The notes under the pieces were generated by a model. That model was not told the origin of the DNA and did not search any database. It was given only the letters and a program-made list of their open reading frames with translations. A stretch of 64,000 nucleotides of DNA, taken from Flavihumibacter petaseus NBRC 106054 (GTDB lineage Bacteria; Bacteroidota; Bacteroidia; Chitinophagales; Chitinophagaceae). The position numbers were made by a program, and so were the translations under genes. How positions within the stretch are numbered: the stretch's first letter is position 1; each line of letters opens with the position of its first letter. The stretch lies in the NCBI RefSeq assembly GCF_000974785.1, contig NZ_BBWV01000002.1:992001-1056000 (forward strand), in the 5' to 3' direction. Below, piece by piece: positions 42,786-51,141 of the stretch.

Positions 42786-43331
42786 ATGGGAAACGTTCCA
42801 TCATCGCGGCCACAACTCACAAAAGAAGCAGCGCTTGAAAAGGTGGCTGCTTTTTCTGTTCCTGAAAAAGTTATTCTGCTTGGAATTCGCGGGTATTACC
42901 GTGATACAATGGGGGAGAAGGGAAAAAACGACCGTGGGATCTATGATGATGCCATTTTCGTAATTGCCCCCGACTATTTTGCCTCCTTCAATGCTAATAC
43001 AGACCCCACCGTTAAGCGGAATGGGGTCTCTGTGTTGAAACCAGGCCTGCATTACTACAAGAAAGGTCGCCACCGGATCAGCCGACCACCATCCTATCCA
43101 GCATTTCGCCCAGACACACCAGGGGAGCTGCTGCCTGTGACCCGTGATGACATTGGCGACAGCATGGGCATCGCTATCAACATTCATAAAGGCGGGTACA
43201 ATAGCACCAGTTCAGAAGGTTGCCAAACGATTTATCCTTCACAGTGGGAAGCTTTTCAGACTAAGGTGTACCAATTAATGGATGAGGCAGGCCAAACACG
43301 AATTCCGTACATCTTAATCGAACAAGCATGA
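42786..43331 (+). CDS. YkuD-like lysin candidate (Cys-dependent)
   Basis: The 181-residue protein has a YkuD/L,D-transpeptidase-like signature: GIRGYYRDTMGEKGKNDRGIYDDAIFVI, YPAFRP and INIHKGGYNSTSSEGCQTI, with H137 and C149 in an H-x(11)-C arrangement like the YkuD active site. Phage proteins of this type cleave or edit peptidoglycan cross-links. No signal peptide was seen, so holin-mediated release is expected. It is directly preceded by a late promoter, giving separate control of lysis. An alternative is a peptidase with the same fold. Confidence 0.65.
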   Translation: MGNVPSSRPQLTKEAALEKVAAFSVPEKVILLGIRGYYRDTMGEKGKNDRGIYDDAIFVIAPDYFASFNANTDPTVKRNGVSVLKPGLHYYKKGRHRISRPPSYPAFRPDTPGELLPVTRDDIGDSMGIAINIHKGGYNSTSSEGCQTIYPSQWEAFQTKVYQLMDEAGQTRIPYILIEQA

Positions 43332-43921
43332 TAACAGGAAGTAGCACAATCAGCAGTGCGGACATTTTTTTAGGTACAGGATATGAAGATCTCCAGCTCG
43401 ATACCGGCATTGACCTATCTGGTGCGAATAATCCACAGGTCCATTACAAGAAGCCTAGTGGCGAAACAGGTGTTTGGCCTGCTACTATTGAGGGAAGCAC
43501 CCTATTCTACAATATAGCATCCGGAGACCTGAATGAATCTGGCACTTGGAGTTTACAAGCCGCAGCTGCGATCGCGGGCGAGCCAGCCAAAGGGAAAATT
43601 GTTGACATGGAAGTACTGGTGCCGCTAATCATTGGTGATCTCCCGGCGACAGGCACCCCAGGCACTGAATTCACGCTTATGCAGGACGGGGCGATTCCTC
43701 TAATCACCGACAGGTTGCTCTCTGTGGTTTTGTTGTTTCCGGAGGAAGAAGCCAGTGCACTGCAGGCAGTGGTTGGCTCAGTTGAAATTCGTCCCGCAAT
43801 ACCGGCCTACCCAGATAATCGTGGTAACGCATTTAACCCACTGATTTTTACCACAGAAGGTGATCAGATGACTATTACTGGAATCACTTCAACAACCAAA
43901 GTCAAACTTTTCTATGCGTAA
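43328..43921 (+). CDS. Baseplate/fibre-like beta protein
   Basis: The 197-residue protein is beta-rich with an Ig-like segment (VHYKKPSGETGVWPATIEGSTLFYNIASGDLNESGTW), resembling upper-baseplate or fibre-attachment proteins of phages (BppU-like). It overlaps the lysin by 4 bases and the next fibre gene by 8. The role is inferred from this pattern and its neighbours. Confidence 0.6.
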   Translation: MITGSSTISSADIFLGTGYEDLQLDTGIDLSGANNPQVHYKKPSGETGVWPATIEGSTLFYNIASGDLNESGTWSLQAAAAIAGEPAKGKIVDMEVLVPLIIGDLPATGTPGTEFTLMQDGAIPLITDRLLSVVLLFPEEEASALQAVVGSVEIRPAIPAYPDNRGNAFNPLIFTTEGDQMTITGITSTTKVKLFYA

Positions 43922-45809
43922 TATTTTTTTTCTTGCAACCTTGTTTGCTGCGACCGTTGTTTATGGTCAATCAGACTTTATCCAAGCTCGCAAAGGCTTG
44001 TTCCTGGAAAGCCTACGCCCGCCATTGGATACCGCCAGGGCTCCGATATTCTTGGGCGAAATTCGTGTGAGCTCCACCAGTAATGAAATGTACAAGGCGA
44101 TCTCTTTGTCCGGCGCCCACAAATGGAATGTCATTGCAGGTACTGGTGGTGGTGGTGCAGGTGCGTGGGGAGCTATTACCGGAACACTGTCGGATCAAAC
44201 TGATCTTCAAAGCGCCTTAAATGGCAAACAGTCCAGTCTCGTTAGCGGTACCAATATTAAGACAGTGAACGGAAATTCATTGGTTGGTTCAGGTGATGTT
44301 GCAGTAGGATCTACCAATAGTAATGTGGGATCCGGTTACAGGCTGGCAGTGCAAAACACAAATAATATCAAATCTTTGACACCTGGCCAGTTTGTGAAAA
44401 TTGACAGCACGTCCTCGACGAATACATTGGGCATTGACTCCACAACCTTTCCGTTTTTTATCCCTACGGTTCCTGATATTCCAACCCTGGAATCAAAAGG
44501 GATTTCAGATAACAACCAATTTATCCTGAAGGATGTCGGTATTTTCGAGTATAGAGCCAGTGGAACTCCCGACGGTAGCAGCTCGTTTGCTGCCAATGGT
44601 GGCGGTATCTGGCTCCTGGTCACCAACAACGTCGGCCCCTCTACGTTTTCAGACCTGGCTCAGCTCGCTGGAACCATCACTGACAACAATAAATGGGTGA
44701 AGTTCGGTACAGCCATCATTCGATTCAGTACCGTTACGAATAACGACGGTACGCAGGTCTATCGAAAGCAGGGGCAATCCTTCACCTGGACAACAGTTGA
44801 TCAGCCATGGAATAATAATGATACGCACCGAAAGCTCTTCACGGATACAGCTATTTCAAGCGGCGCCTCCGGCATCCAGGTGAATTTTGCCAATACCAGG
44901 GCGGTGATCTACGGATCAATCAACATGGATGAATCATTGGCACAGTTTGGTATGGTAGGCGGTGGAACGATTGCCAACGCCAATGCTGATTTCCGGGTAT
45001 TCAAGCAAGAAAACCATACCTATCAGTTTACAGATGCACAGATTACATCCCTTAATGCAGGTACAGAAATTACGTTGAGTAAGCGAAACAGTAGTACCAA
45101 TGCGTATATATACACAGGCACATGGGATGACACGAAGCTAAAATATGATGCAAGCACTGGCCTGTTTACGCTCAGATCATTTGGCGTCAACTCCTGGACA
45201 AGGGATGCATCTTCTATGTCGCCAATTATCGAATGGGCAGGCGCTGACAGTATGTATTGGGCACGCCCGGTAATCGAGACAAGGGATATGACCGAATCTT
45301 CAGGAACGGTCAACTGGCCATTAAGTACCGCCTGGCAAAAGAAATTCTACCTGGTGAACCACCTTGGTCAGATCAGAACAACCGCGTTGCGATCAACCGA
45401 TAATCTTAACATCATTCAGAATGGAGTTTGGGAGCATGTCCCTCATGCTGCAGCTGATGGCCGTGCGGCGGCTGATTTCCAGAAGAACATTTTTGTTTCT
45501 TCCGGCGGTACGCTTCGTAATTACTGGTGCTTGTTCATTATGGAGATCTGGGCCGACACCTATAACGTGACAGGATCTTCAGATATCATGGTTCACTGGC
45601 AACAATTCCGAAATGGCTCGGGTATCGCAACAAGTTACCGTCTGCAGGAAGCAACCCTTGCAAACTATTCTGATGCTGTGGACATCTATACCGGTTCGGC
45701 CTTGCAGTTCCGGGATTCCAGCCCTCAGAAATATTACCGGCTATACGCCACTGTCGGAGGCGTCGAATCGTTGGTCACTTCATTTAACCGCAAACTCCCA
45801 GCAAGATGA
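43914..45809 (+). CDS. Fibre-like protein with signal peptide
   Basis: The 631-residue protein starts with a signal (MRNIFFLATLFAATVVYGQ). Residues 80-130 contain the tail-fibre patterns AWGAITGTLSDQTDLQSALNGKQ and NGNSLVGSGDV, which recur in phage fibre shafts. The middle and C-terminal parts are beta-rich, with aromatic-rich strands. It is either a fibre that is exported or an outer-surface protein that shares domains with fibres. It overlaps the beta-helix gene by 4 bases. Confidence 0.7.
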   Translation: MRNIFFLATLFAATVVYGQSDFIQARKGLFLESLRPPLDTARAPIFLGEIRVSSTSNEMYKAISLSGAHKWNVIAGTGGGGAGAWGAITGTLSDQTDLQSALNGKQSSLVSGTNIKTVNGNSLVGSGDVAVGSTNSNVGSGYRLAVQNTNNIKSLTPGQFVKIDSTSSTNTLGIDSTTFPFFIPTVPDIPTLESKGISDNNQFILKDVGIFEYRASGTPDGSSSFAANGGGIWLLVTNNVGPSTFSDLAQLAGTITDNNKWVKFGTAIIRFSTVTNNDGTQVYRKQGQSFTWTTVDQPWNNNDTHRKLFTDTAISSGASGIQVNFANTRAVIYGSINMDESLAQFGMVGGGTIANANADFRVFKQENHTYQFTDAQITSLNAGTEITLSKRNSSTNAYIYTGTWDDTKLKYDASTGLFTLRSFGVNSWTRDASSMSPIIEWAGADSMYWARPVIETRDMTESSGTVNWPLSTAWQKKFYLVNHLGQIRTTALRSTDNLNIIQNGVWEHVPHAAADGRAAADFQKNIFVSSGGTLRNYWCLFIMEIWADTYNVTGSSDIMVHWQQFRNGSGIATSYRLQEATLANYSDAVDIYTGSALQFRDSSPQKYYRLYATVGGVESLVTSFNRKLPAR

Positions 45810-47134
45810 GAACGCTCATTCTGTTGTTGATATCCTGCTCATTCCTGGCCGCTCAGCGGCCGGGGATGCCTGTTATTACCCCTGAGATGTTCGGGGCTAA
45901 AGGGGATGGTCGGGCCGATGATACACGGCCACTGCAGCTTGCAATCGATTCAGCGGTGAAAGTCAGCGGCACACTTTATGTTCCAAACAAATATCGAATA
46001 ACCAATAGTTGTTTAGCGGCAGCATGGAATGGCAAAGAATATGGCACATTCACTTTTAAAATGATTGGGGATGCTACCTGGTGGGATGTCAATAACAGAT
46101 CTGTAATCATCGCTGACTTTAAAGATGGTTTTGCCCTGGGCATTCAGCGGGGAAAAGGATGTGTTGTGCAGGGAATCAACTTCCAGGGAAAGTATGTGGC
46201 TCCGAAAAGCAGCTACCTTGAAATGGTCCTGGGCGCCGTTCCGTCTGATACCACCTGCCTGGATACCCGGTATGCCGTATACTGCGCGGTGGCCGTGGAT
46301 CCGGTGGGCCCTAAAAAGCCTTCTACCGGTGGCTATCCTCGCTGTGAAAGTTTGTACCGCGGCAACACCTCAGGATCCACCGGCATCACTATTGACAATT
46401 GTACAGCCAATGGATTTACCGTGCCATTCATAACATCCCCAAACGGACAGACACAAAATGCTGAACAGCTCACCTTTTCCAATATCCGCATAGGCGACGG
46501 TAAATTTGGCTTTGTTGGCTGCCAGGCACAGGAACGGACCAACTTAATTTCGAACGTCGGCGCATGGGGCACGCTGCACACTCTGTTCCATTTCGGTTCC
46601 TATGGAGCTGGCCAGGCAGGGCAGTGGATGGTGGATCGCGCCAACATTGCAGGTAATGTGTTTCAGATCGTGTCCAGGAACAGCAGTGGGTTTTACCCCC
46701 TCACTATGACCCGAATTGCAGCAGAATCGATCGTGCGTATCGGCAGCTGGTACAGCGGGGTTGGTGATGTGCTTGACCTTTCGAACATTCACCTGAAATA
46801 CATCGACCAGATCGGCTTTATACCCCCATATCACCTGAAGGGTGAGGGGCTGACCATTCGGAATAGCAACATACGATATTACGGGTTATCACTGCCAGTG
46901 ATCGTTGACGGCAAAGTCAATTGGGAAGGCAAGTGGACGCGGGCAGCCGTAAAGCCTGATAGTACCTATTCTTTTGACCGGGTAGGAGCGTTTACAGAAG
47001 TGCAGCCCGGGCAATTCGTTGACTATGGCGATCAGGGTTCCTGGAATTCAAAGGGATTCGGGTACCATGACGGCAAGAAGCTTTACACCACGCCCGGAGT
47101 TACTGGCAACTACCGGTTGAACAAATTGAAATAA
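45806..47134 (+). CDS. Right-handed beta-helix (pectate-lyase-type) protein with signal
   Basis: The 442-residue protein starts with a signal (MRTLILLLISCSFLAAQRPG) and then the beta-helix entry motif TPEMFGAKGDGRADDTRPLQLAID (residues 26-49), the hallmark of the pectate-lyase-3/tail-spike family. Repeating strand turns fill the rest (NFQGKYVAPKSSYLE, TIDNCTANGFTVP, LTFSNIRIGDG). It is a likely depolymerase or spike enzyme. It is the last gene before a strong terminator and the change to moron genes. Confidence 0.78.
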   Translation: MRTLILLLISCSFLAAQRPGMPVITPEMFGAKGDGRADDTRPLQLAIDSAVKVSGTLYVPNKYRITNSCLAAAWNGKEYGTFTFKMIGDATWWDVNNRSVIIADFKDGFALGIQRGKGCVVQGINFQGKYVAPKSSYLEMVLGAVPSDTTCLDTRYAVYCAVAVDPVGPKKPSTGGYPRCESLYRGNTSGSTGITIDNCTANGFTVPFITSPNGQTQNAEQLTFSNIRIGDGKFGFVGCQAQERTNLISNVGAWGTLHTLFHFGSYGAGQAGQWMVDRANIAGNVFQIVSRNSSGFYPLTMTRIAAESIVRIGSWYSGVGDVLDLSNIHLKYIDQIGFIPPYHLKGEGLTIRNSNIRYYGLSLPVIVDGKVNWEGKWTRAAVKPDSTYSFDRVGAFTEVQPGQFVDYGDQGSWNSKGFGYHDGKKLYTTPGVTGNYRLNKLK

Positions 47135-47167
47135 CACTTTTTCTCATAAGCAGTTAGTTTTGGTACG

Positions 47168-47194
47168 GCCCCTGTTTCTACAGGGGCTTTTTTT
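47168..47194 (+). terminator. Strong rho-independent terminator at end of late operon
   Basis: Stem GCCCCTGT with ACAGGGGC (8 bp) around a TTCT loop, followed by a run of seven T. It closes the structural gene string. Confidence 0.9.
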
Positions 47195-47308
47195 GTGCTA
47201 TTTGATAGTTGATATTCATATTATTATGTATATGTGACCCTGTAAAGTGTCGGTTAACAAACCTTTGGCGTACTATTTCGGTTAAAATATCGTCTTTAGA
47301 ACTAGGAA

Positions 47309-47605
47309 ATGAAGTTTGAAAACAATATGTTTGGCTTGGAATGGGTTAATAAGGCAATGTTCTTTATGAAAAACCGCGTATTGAACCACCTTATTCAAAA
47401 GTCAACTATGCATGTCAGAATTAGCGACAAAGGCCGCCAATTGATCAACAACAGAAATCTCGCTTACAAAGTTGTTGAGACTGTTATTAATCAGAAAGCC
47501 CAGTTAGATGAAGGCAAAGCTGTAAAGGTTGATGACACCAACACTACTGTCCAGCTCGTAACCACAATCAAAGAAGCTCCGGCTGCCTCTAAAGACAAGA
47601 AGTAG
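47309..47605 (+). CDS. Hypothetical moron protein
   Basis: A 98-residue protein with an amphipathic N-terminal helix and a basic C-terminus (EAPAASKDKK), lower in G+C than the structural genes. No family is recognised. It lies after the late terminator, 5 bases from the next gene, so they form a separate unit, likely expressed in the lysogen. A weak TTTG (47265) with a TA-rich box 20 bases later may be its promoter. Confidence 0.5.
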   Translation: MKFENNMFGLEWVNKAMFFMKNRVLNHLIQKSTMHVRISDKGRQLINNRNLAYKVVETVINQKAQLDEGKAVKVDDTNTTVQLVTTIKEAPAASKDKK

Positions 47606-47610
47606 TATTA

Positions 47611-48432
47611 ATGAACTTCGTACTGAGTTCCCTTGTCTTGGTAATTCTTCTATTACCAGGATCGGTGGTTATTAAAGGATATTACACATCTTTTGAGGAA
47701 AAAAAGTCAAACATTCATATCCCCTTTAGCGATTTGCTTTGGCGGGGTCTGATCTTTTCACTTATCATCCACTCAATCGGAATTTGTGTGCTCAATCTTT
47801 TGGGAAGGCACACTGATTTCAGGATGTTCTATTGGATAATTTCGGCCAAAGACATCGACTTTGTTGAGAATGACTTCAACAAAGTGTTTTTGCAATTCAT
47901 GTTCTATATCCTCAGTGTATGCCTGTTGACATTGTATGTTACAAAAAGGGCAAAAGAGTACATTCAGGACAGGAATTGGGATATCGATTATTACTCTCTC
48001 CGAAATACAAATTATTGGTATCATATTCTCAGTGCTCGTTATTTGAACGGTAGAGGTGTGCAGGGCTCACTGGGCGAAACCGACATTATTGTAGTTGATG
48101 TGCTTACTGACAAGCAGGTTTTATACACCGGTATTCTCTTAGATTTCAATTATTCTCCTCAAAAGGATGAGCTGGAAAACATAATTCTAGGGACCGTTTT
48201 AAAGCGAAATTGGGCCAAATCTGCTGATGATGATCGTATTGACAAAGACGAACATTCAACTGGCAAACCTTCAAAAATTCCAGGAGACGTTTTTGTAATA
48301 CCAGCTAAGCAGATCCTCAACTTGAACATCCACTACTTGAAATTGGGATCAGAGATTTCCGTGGGGCCGAGCTCCACATTAACTAAGCAGGAAGGTCCAA
48401 AAATTTCACAAGGGCCGCTTGCAAAGGGTTAA
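47611..48432 (+). CDS. Membrane protein, DUF6338-like moron
   Basis: The 273-residue protein has three hydrophobic segments (about residues 2-22, 45-65 and 92-112), then a cytoplasmic, beta-rich C-terminal domain (TDIIVVDVLTDKQVLYTG). The layout resembles DUF6338-type membrane proteins, but I cannot confirm this. The gene is AT-richer than its phage neighbours and lies between terminators, so it is a likely moron, for example for superinfection exclusion. That function is inference. Confidence 0.55.
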   Translation: MNFVLSSLVLVILLLPGSVVIKGYYTSFEEKKSNIHIPFSDLLWRGLIFSLIIHSIGICVLNLLGRHTDFRMFYWIISAKDIDFVENDFNKVFLQFMFYILSVCLLTLYVTKRAKEYIQDRNWDIDYYSLRNTNYWYHILSARYLNGRGVQGSLGETDIIVVDVLTDKQVLYTGILLDFNYSPQKDELENIILGTVLKRNWAKSADDDRIDKDEHSTGKPSKIPGDVFVIPAKQILNLNIHYLKLGSEISVGPSSTLTKQEGPKISQGPLAKG

Positions 48433-48578
48433 TCTAATTCGTACGTTGTATTTTTCATAGGATAAGGTTTAAATGGCCCGGCAGTTCTCTGCAGAGCTCT
48501 TTCTTTTTTACGGGAACCAGTAAAATTGTTTCTGACCCGCCAAGTACCTTCATTGCCTATAGCATTGTTTTAGTTTTT

Positions 48579-48609
48579 CGCCCCTGTATCTTCCCAGCAG
48601 GGGCGTTTT
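48579..48609 (+). terminator. Rho-independent terminator after membrane-protein moron
   Basis: Stem CGCCCCTG with CAGGGGCG (48579-48586 and 48598-48605) and TTTTC. It isolates the 48724 unit on its left side. Confidence 0.8.
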
Positions 48610-48620
48610 CTTAAAATAGT

Positions 48621-48662
48621 TGTCAAAATATTTTGACATATCAAACCCGCTTTGTATCTTTG
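48621..48662 (+). promoter_or_regulatory. Palindromic operator over a Bacteroidota promoter
   Basis: A perfect 18-base palindrome TGTCAAAATATTTTGACA (48621-48638) overlaps the -33 TTTG (48632-48635). A consensus -7 element TATCTTTG (48655-48662) follows 19 bases later. This is a textbook Bacteroidota promoter with a likely repressor site, giving a start near 48668 and a 55-base leader before the ATG at 48724. Confidence 0.7.
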
Positions 48663-48723
48663 ATCTATCATTAACAAAAACGGTGATCCTGAACACCGCC
48701 ACAAAAAAAGCAGATGAAATAAG

Positions 48724-48981
48724 ATGGCTACAATCACTTTTCTTTCCGCCGAAAAATCCCTGAAAGTAAACGCTGACAAGCTGGTAGGTGTGTCTACCCA
48801 GTCCCTTTACATTCGTAAAGGTCACCTGAGCGGCGCATTGTTCGTAAGTCAAAAGAGAACTGGTGGCGAAGGCGCTGGCGATATCTGCCGGTTGGTTGAT
48901 GGCGAGATTGTAACGGTAGGCGCCAACCTTTTTGCTAGGCTGATGATTTACGCCGACAAAGCTGGCGCTGTGATCAACTAA
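48724..48981 (+). CDS. Small hypothetical protein, own operator and terminator
   Basis: An 85-residue protein (MATITFLSAEKSLKVNADKL, then GHLSGALFVSQKR and a Gly-rich turn) of unknown family, compact alpha/beta. It has its own promoter, operator and a terminator 5 bases after the stop, so it is a single-gene regulated unit, probably expressed in the lysogen. The palindrome would be bound by a phage or host repressor, and one of the nearby HTH proteins is a candidate. Confidence 0.6.
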   Translation: MATITFLSAEKSLKVNADKLVGVSTQSLYIRKGHLSGALFVSQKRTGGEGAGDICRLVDGEIVTVGANLFARLMIYADKAGAVIN

Positions 48982-48986
48982 TCAAC

Positions 48987-49006
48987 GGGCCTTCGGGCCC
49001 CTTTTT
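48987..49006 (+). terminator. Rho-independent terminator
   Basis: Stem GGGCC/GGCCC with a TTCG tetraloop and TTTTT. It ends the 48724 unit, leaving 2 bases before the next ATG at 49009. Confidence 0.8.
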
Positions 49007-49008
49007 AT

Positions 49009-49308
49009 ATGGACAAATTCTTACTTGCCGACAACCCCATGACGGAAAGCGATGAAACGTATATCGTTCATGCGTTGCCGCCGTTCAGCTTGATCCAGGC
49101 ATTCCAAGGAGCCGGAAAGGCAAACATTGCACCGGAGCTATTCCAGTCATTCGCTTTCCGAAATTCTATCGGGGAGGTGGAAGACTGGACACTTGCGATC
49201 CTTTACAGCGAAGCTCCGGTCGATCAAGCTGGTAAGCTGCTATCCAAGGCATGGCGCTGGTACCGCGCGTACATGGAATGGGAAGACAAACAGTTTGACA
49301 ATGAATAA
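49009..49308 (+). CDS. Hypothetical protein
   Basis: A 99-residue protein with acidic and Trp-rich ends (WRWYRAYMEWEDKQFDNE), of unknown family. It overlaps the HTH gene by 8 bases. It starts 2 bases after the terminator, so its promoter must lie within or overlap it, or it depends on read-through. Confidence 0.5.
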   Translation: MDKFLLADNPMTESDETYIVHALPPFSLIQAFQGAGKANIAPELFQSFAFRNSIGEVEDWTLAILYSEAPVDQAGKLLSKAWRWYRAYMEWEDKQFDNE

Positions 49309-49495
49309 CACCGAAAATAAGCTGGTAGCATACATACGCGACGCCGCTATCTTCAACATCTCCCAGCTGGAAAAAGCTGCAGGTCTGTCCGGAGGAACGC
49401 TTTCCCGGGCAATCAAAGGGGAGCGGGGACTGTCAGAATCAGCCGAAAAAAAGATCCTGTGGGTGTTTAAGCAGCTGGGGGTGACGCCCTCATAA
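49301..49495 (+). CDS. Small HTH protein
   Basis: The natural start is the ATG at 49301, although the frame is open from 49127 within the previous gene. The 64-residue product contains a Cro/XRE-like HTH: ISQLEKAAGLSGGTLSRAIKGERGLSESAEKKIL. It may regulate the right-end unit or the lysogeny switch. Its stop overlaps the end of the convergent HTH gene on the minus strand by 6 bases. Confidence 0.7.
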   Translation: MNNTENKLVAYIRDAAIFNISQLEKAAGLSGGTLSRAIKGERGLSESAEKKILWVFKQLGVTPS

Positions 49496-49729
49496 TGGGC
49501 GTTCCGGTATAAAGTAATGCAGGGAGCACTTGAACCTGAATGCCAGCATGTTGATGTCATTCGGTTCGTAGGTGTATGGCCCCTCATATCGCTCCATCTG
49601 GATGATTTCATCCACCGGCCGGTCAAGCCATTCAGCTATTTGCTCCTGTGAAATATTATGGCTTTCCCGCATCGCCCTGACGCGGTCGGTGACGTATATG
49701 TAGATGGGTTCCATGGGCTGAAGATACAT
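49490..49729 (-). CDS. XRE-like HTH protein on minus strand
   Basis: The 79-residue protein carries VTDRVRAMRESHNISQEQIAEWLDRPVDEIIQMERYEGPYTY, an XRE-type HTH, and ends SLHYFIPERPL. An in-frame ATG at 49714 (MEPIYIY) is a possible alternative. It is transcribed leftward and shares a 37-base region with the divergent gene at 49767, a layout typical of small autoregulated switches. It is the only phage-side minus-strand gene. Confidence 0.68.
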   Translation of the reverse strand: MYLQPMEPIYIYVTDRVRAMRESHNISQEQIAEWLDRPVDEIIQMERYEGPYTYEPNDINMLAFRFKCSLHYFIPERPL

Positions 49730-49766
49730 TCCTTTATGCTAATTAATTTAGCAATACCTTCGCGCC
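49730..49766. promoter_or_regulatory. Short divergent promoter region
   Basis: The 37 bases between divergent starts hold an imperfect palindrome GCTAATTAATTTAGC and a TAccTTCG box close to the Bacteroidota -7 consensus, only a few bases before the ATG at 49767. The downstream message would be leaderless or nearly so. Confidence 0.45.
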
Positions 49767-50030
49767 ATGCCCTGGTACCGCATTACTTTTTCAATCCGTG
49801 GGGTGGCCAAACTAGCCTACCGTAATCTGCCGTCAACTGATATTGATGAGGTGTTCCGTGATATACAAGGGAAGTGCGACCGGCGGTTCGGCTTTGGTAC
49901 TGTCCAAGATTTTGACTGCGTCATGATCTCCAGGTGGTCGACTCCTTTCAAGGAATTTGAGAAACACTTGTCGCCAAGAACAGGTAAGGAATATTTTATA
50001 TGGAAAGGGTACCGTGACGAACCGGAATAA
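49767..50030 (+). CDS. Hypothetical protein at right end
   Basis: An 87-residue protein (YRITFSIRGVAKLAYRNL, then FGFGTVQDFDCVMISRWS) of unknown family, beta/alpha. Its divergent partner is an HTH gene, so it could be the partner or target of that regulator. It is the last gene with phage-like character before terminators and host genes. Confidence 0.55.
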   Translation: MPWYRITFSIRGVAKLAYRNLPSTDIDEVFRDIQGKCDRRFGFGTVQDFDCVMISRWSTPFKEFEKHLSPRTGKEYFIWKGYRDEPE

Positions 50031-50083
50031 TGTCCCTACCTTAGATTATTCTTCGCCATTGGCTTGGAAGAAATAAAGGTTTC

Positions 50084-50115
50084 AGCCGCTGAACCAGTCA
50101 ATCAGCGGCTTCTTT
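50084..50115 (+). terminator. Rho-independent terminator
   Basis: Stem GCCGCTGA with TCAGCGGC (50085-50092 and 50102-50109) around a 9-base loop and TTCTTT. It closes the last phage unit and marks the likely right boundary of the prophage. Confidence 0.8.
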
Positions 50116-50233
50116 AATTCCAAGAGTGATGGATTATCGTTACCTATTTGTTACTAAAATGATGATTTTGCCCTGTAATACACTGGTATTGGGCATTAAT
50201 TCATAATAAGAATGTCCCAGCGGGATCACAGAA

Positions 50234-50266
50234 AAGAGGTCATCGAAAGATGACCTCTTTTTTTTG
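50234..50266 (-). terminator. Terminator after host lipoprotein (possibly bidirectional)
   Basis: An 11-base stem AAGAGGTCATC with GATGACCTCTT around GAAA, flanked by a run of T on the right and A on the left, can act on either strand. It lies 34 bases beyond the stop of the minus-strand lipoprotein gene. Confidence 0.75.
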
Positions 50267-50299
50267 ATTGTTATTCCCGGTGCATTCATGCAATTCAGG

Positions 50300-50881
50300 T
50301 TACTTTTTTTTCGGCGGTGGTGGCGGCATTTTGGGAGGCCGTTGTTCATATTGATACACCAGGTTGATCTTTCCGTTGTTGTCAAACCGCCATACTTCAT
50401 GCAATTCTTTGGCTGTCTTTTTTCCTTTTGCATCCGTTGAAATTTCACGGGTCCAGATGGCTACCCAGTTTTCATTTTTATTCTTGCTGCGGAGCGGTAC
50501 CCAGGCATGAACTGAATCTACAACAGTTCCCATCTGTGCCCTGGCCTTGCCGGCCATGGCAACCAGGCTATCCCTGCCGCCGGCAAACATGGTACCATCG
50601 GAAAAATACATCGTGTCAACTTCTGCGAAAGAATTTTTGAAATTGTCTGTTTTGTTGTCATCCCAGTCTTTGTACACCTGCAACAATGTTTGTGCATTTT
50701 TGGCATCGCCGATCTCAAAATCGGAAGAATAATCTGCCGTGTAAGGATATGTAAGGGTTTCCTGTTTTACCGTACTCGTGGTATCGGTAGTGGTCGCTGC
50801 TTCTTCTGTTTTTGTTTTGTCGGGGTTGGAACCGCAGGCTGCCAGGAAGGCAAACGCTGCGAATAGATAAATCTGTCTCAT
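50300..50881 (-). CDS. Lipoprotein, SnoaL/NTF2-like
   Basis: The natural start is the ATG at 50881 (MRQIYLFAAFAFLAACGSNPD), giving 193 residues with a lipobox LAAC at residues 13-16 and a Thr/Glu-rich linker. The rest (VYKDWDDNKTDNFKNSFAEVDTMYFSDGTMFAGGRDSLVAM, then WVAIWTREIS) fits a SnoaL/NTF2-like cone fold. It ends in a Pro/Lys-rich tail. Function unknown; a typical host outer-membrane lipoprotein. It reads toward the phage. Confidence 0.75.
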   Translation of the reverse strand: MRQIYLFAAFAFLAACGSNPDKTKTEEAATTTDTTSTVKQETLTYPYTADYSSDFEIGDAKNAQTLLQVYKDWDDNKTDNFKNSFAEVDTMYFSDGTMFAGGRDSLVAMAGKARAQMGTVVDSVHAWVPLRSKNKNENWVAIWTREISTDAKGKKTAKELHEVWRFDNNGKINLVYQYEQRPPKMPPPPPKKK

Positions 50882-51141
50882 AAAATGAGTTTCTAAGGTT
50901 TTAAAATGAACAAGGTTAAAAGCGATGGAGTAAGGGGCGGAAGCGGGACTGGATGAAAGCGTAACGGATGACAAAGGGACAGGATGGAAGTGGGCCAGTA
51001 ATGCTTATCCTAAGTTACGCATTTCGGGGCGGCTGAAATACGCCAAAATGAAACAATCTGCCTGTATTATGATACTATTTGGCCGGATCCGGGTAAGTGT
51101 TTTATTTAATTTGCCGGTTTGCGTTCCATATAAACTGATTG

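Larger units (their letters stand above)
1..50116. mobile_element. Prophage (tailed phage), left end outside window
   Basis: A continuous run of phage replication, packaging, head, tail and lysis genes, nearly all on the + strand, occupies the left 50 kb. The left boundary, integrase and any left attachment site are outside the window. The right boundary is set by the last phage-like small gene (ends 50030) and the terminator at about 50115; the next gene is a host-type lipoprotein on the other strand. The tape measure, portal, terminator protein and tail chaperone layout is that of a long-tailed siphovirus-like phage. No duplicated attachment core could be identified, so the exact right end is uncertain. 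A free phage contig joined by assembly is less likely because host genes follow without a break. Confidence 0.85.

Noticed and set aside
47219-47308. Promoter before the 47309 moron (TTTG at 47265, TA-rich box later)
   Set aside because: The -7 match is poor; mentioned in the gene entry only as weak.
49900-50300. Search for an attachment site or duplicated core at the right boundary
   Set aside because: Without the left end there is nothing to compare; no tRNA is seen near 50 kb.
50140-50448. 102-codon minus-strand frame near the prophage end
   Set aside because: Mostly another frame of the lipoprotein gene on the same strand.
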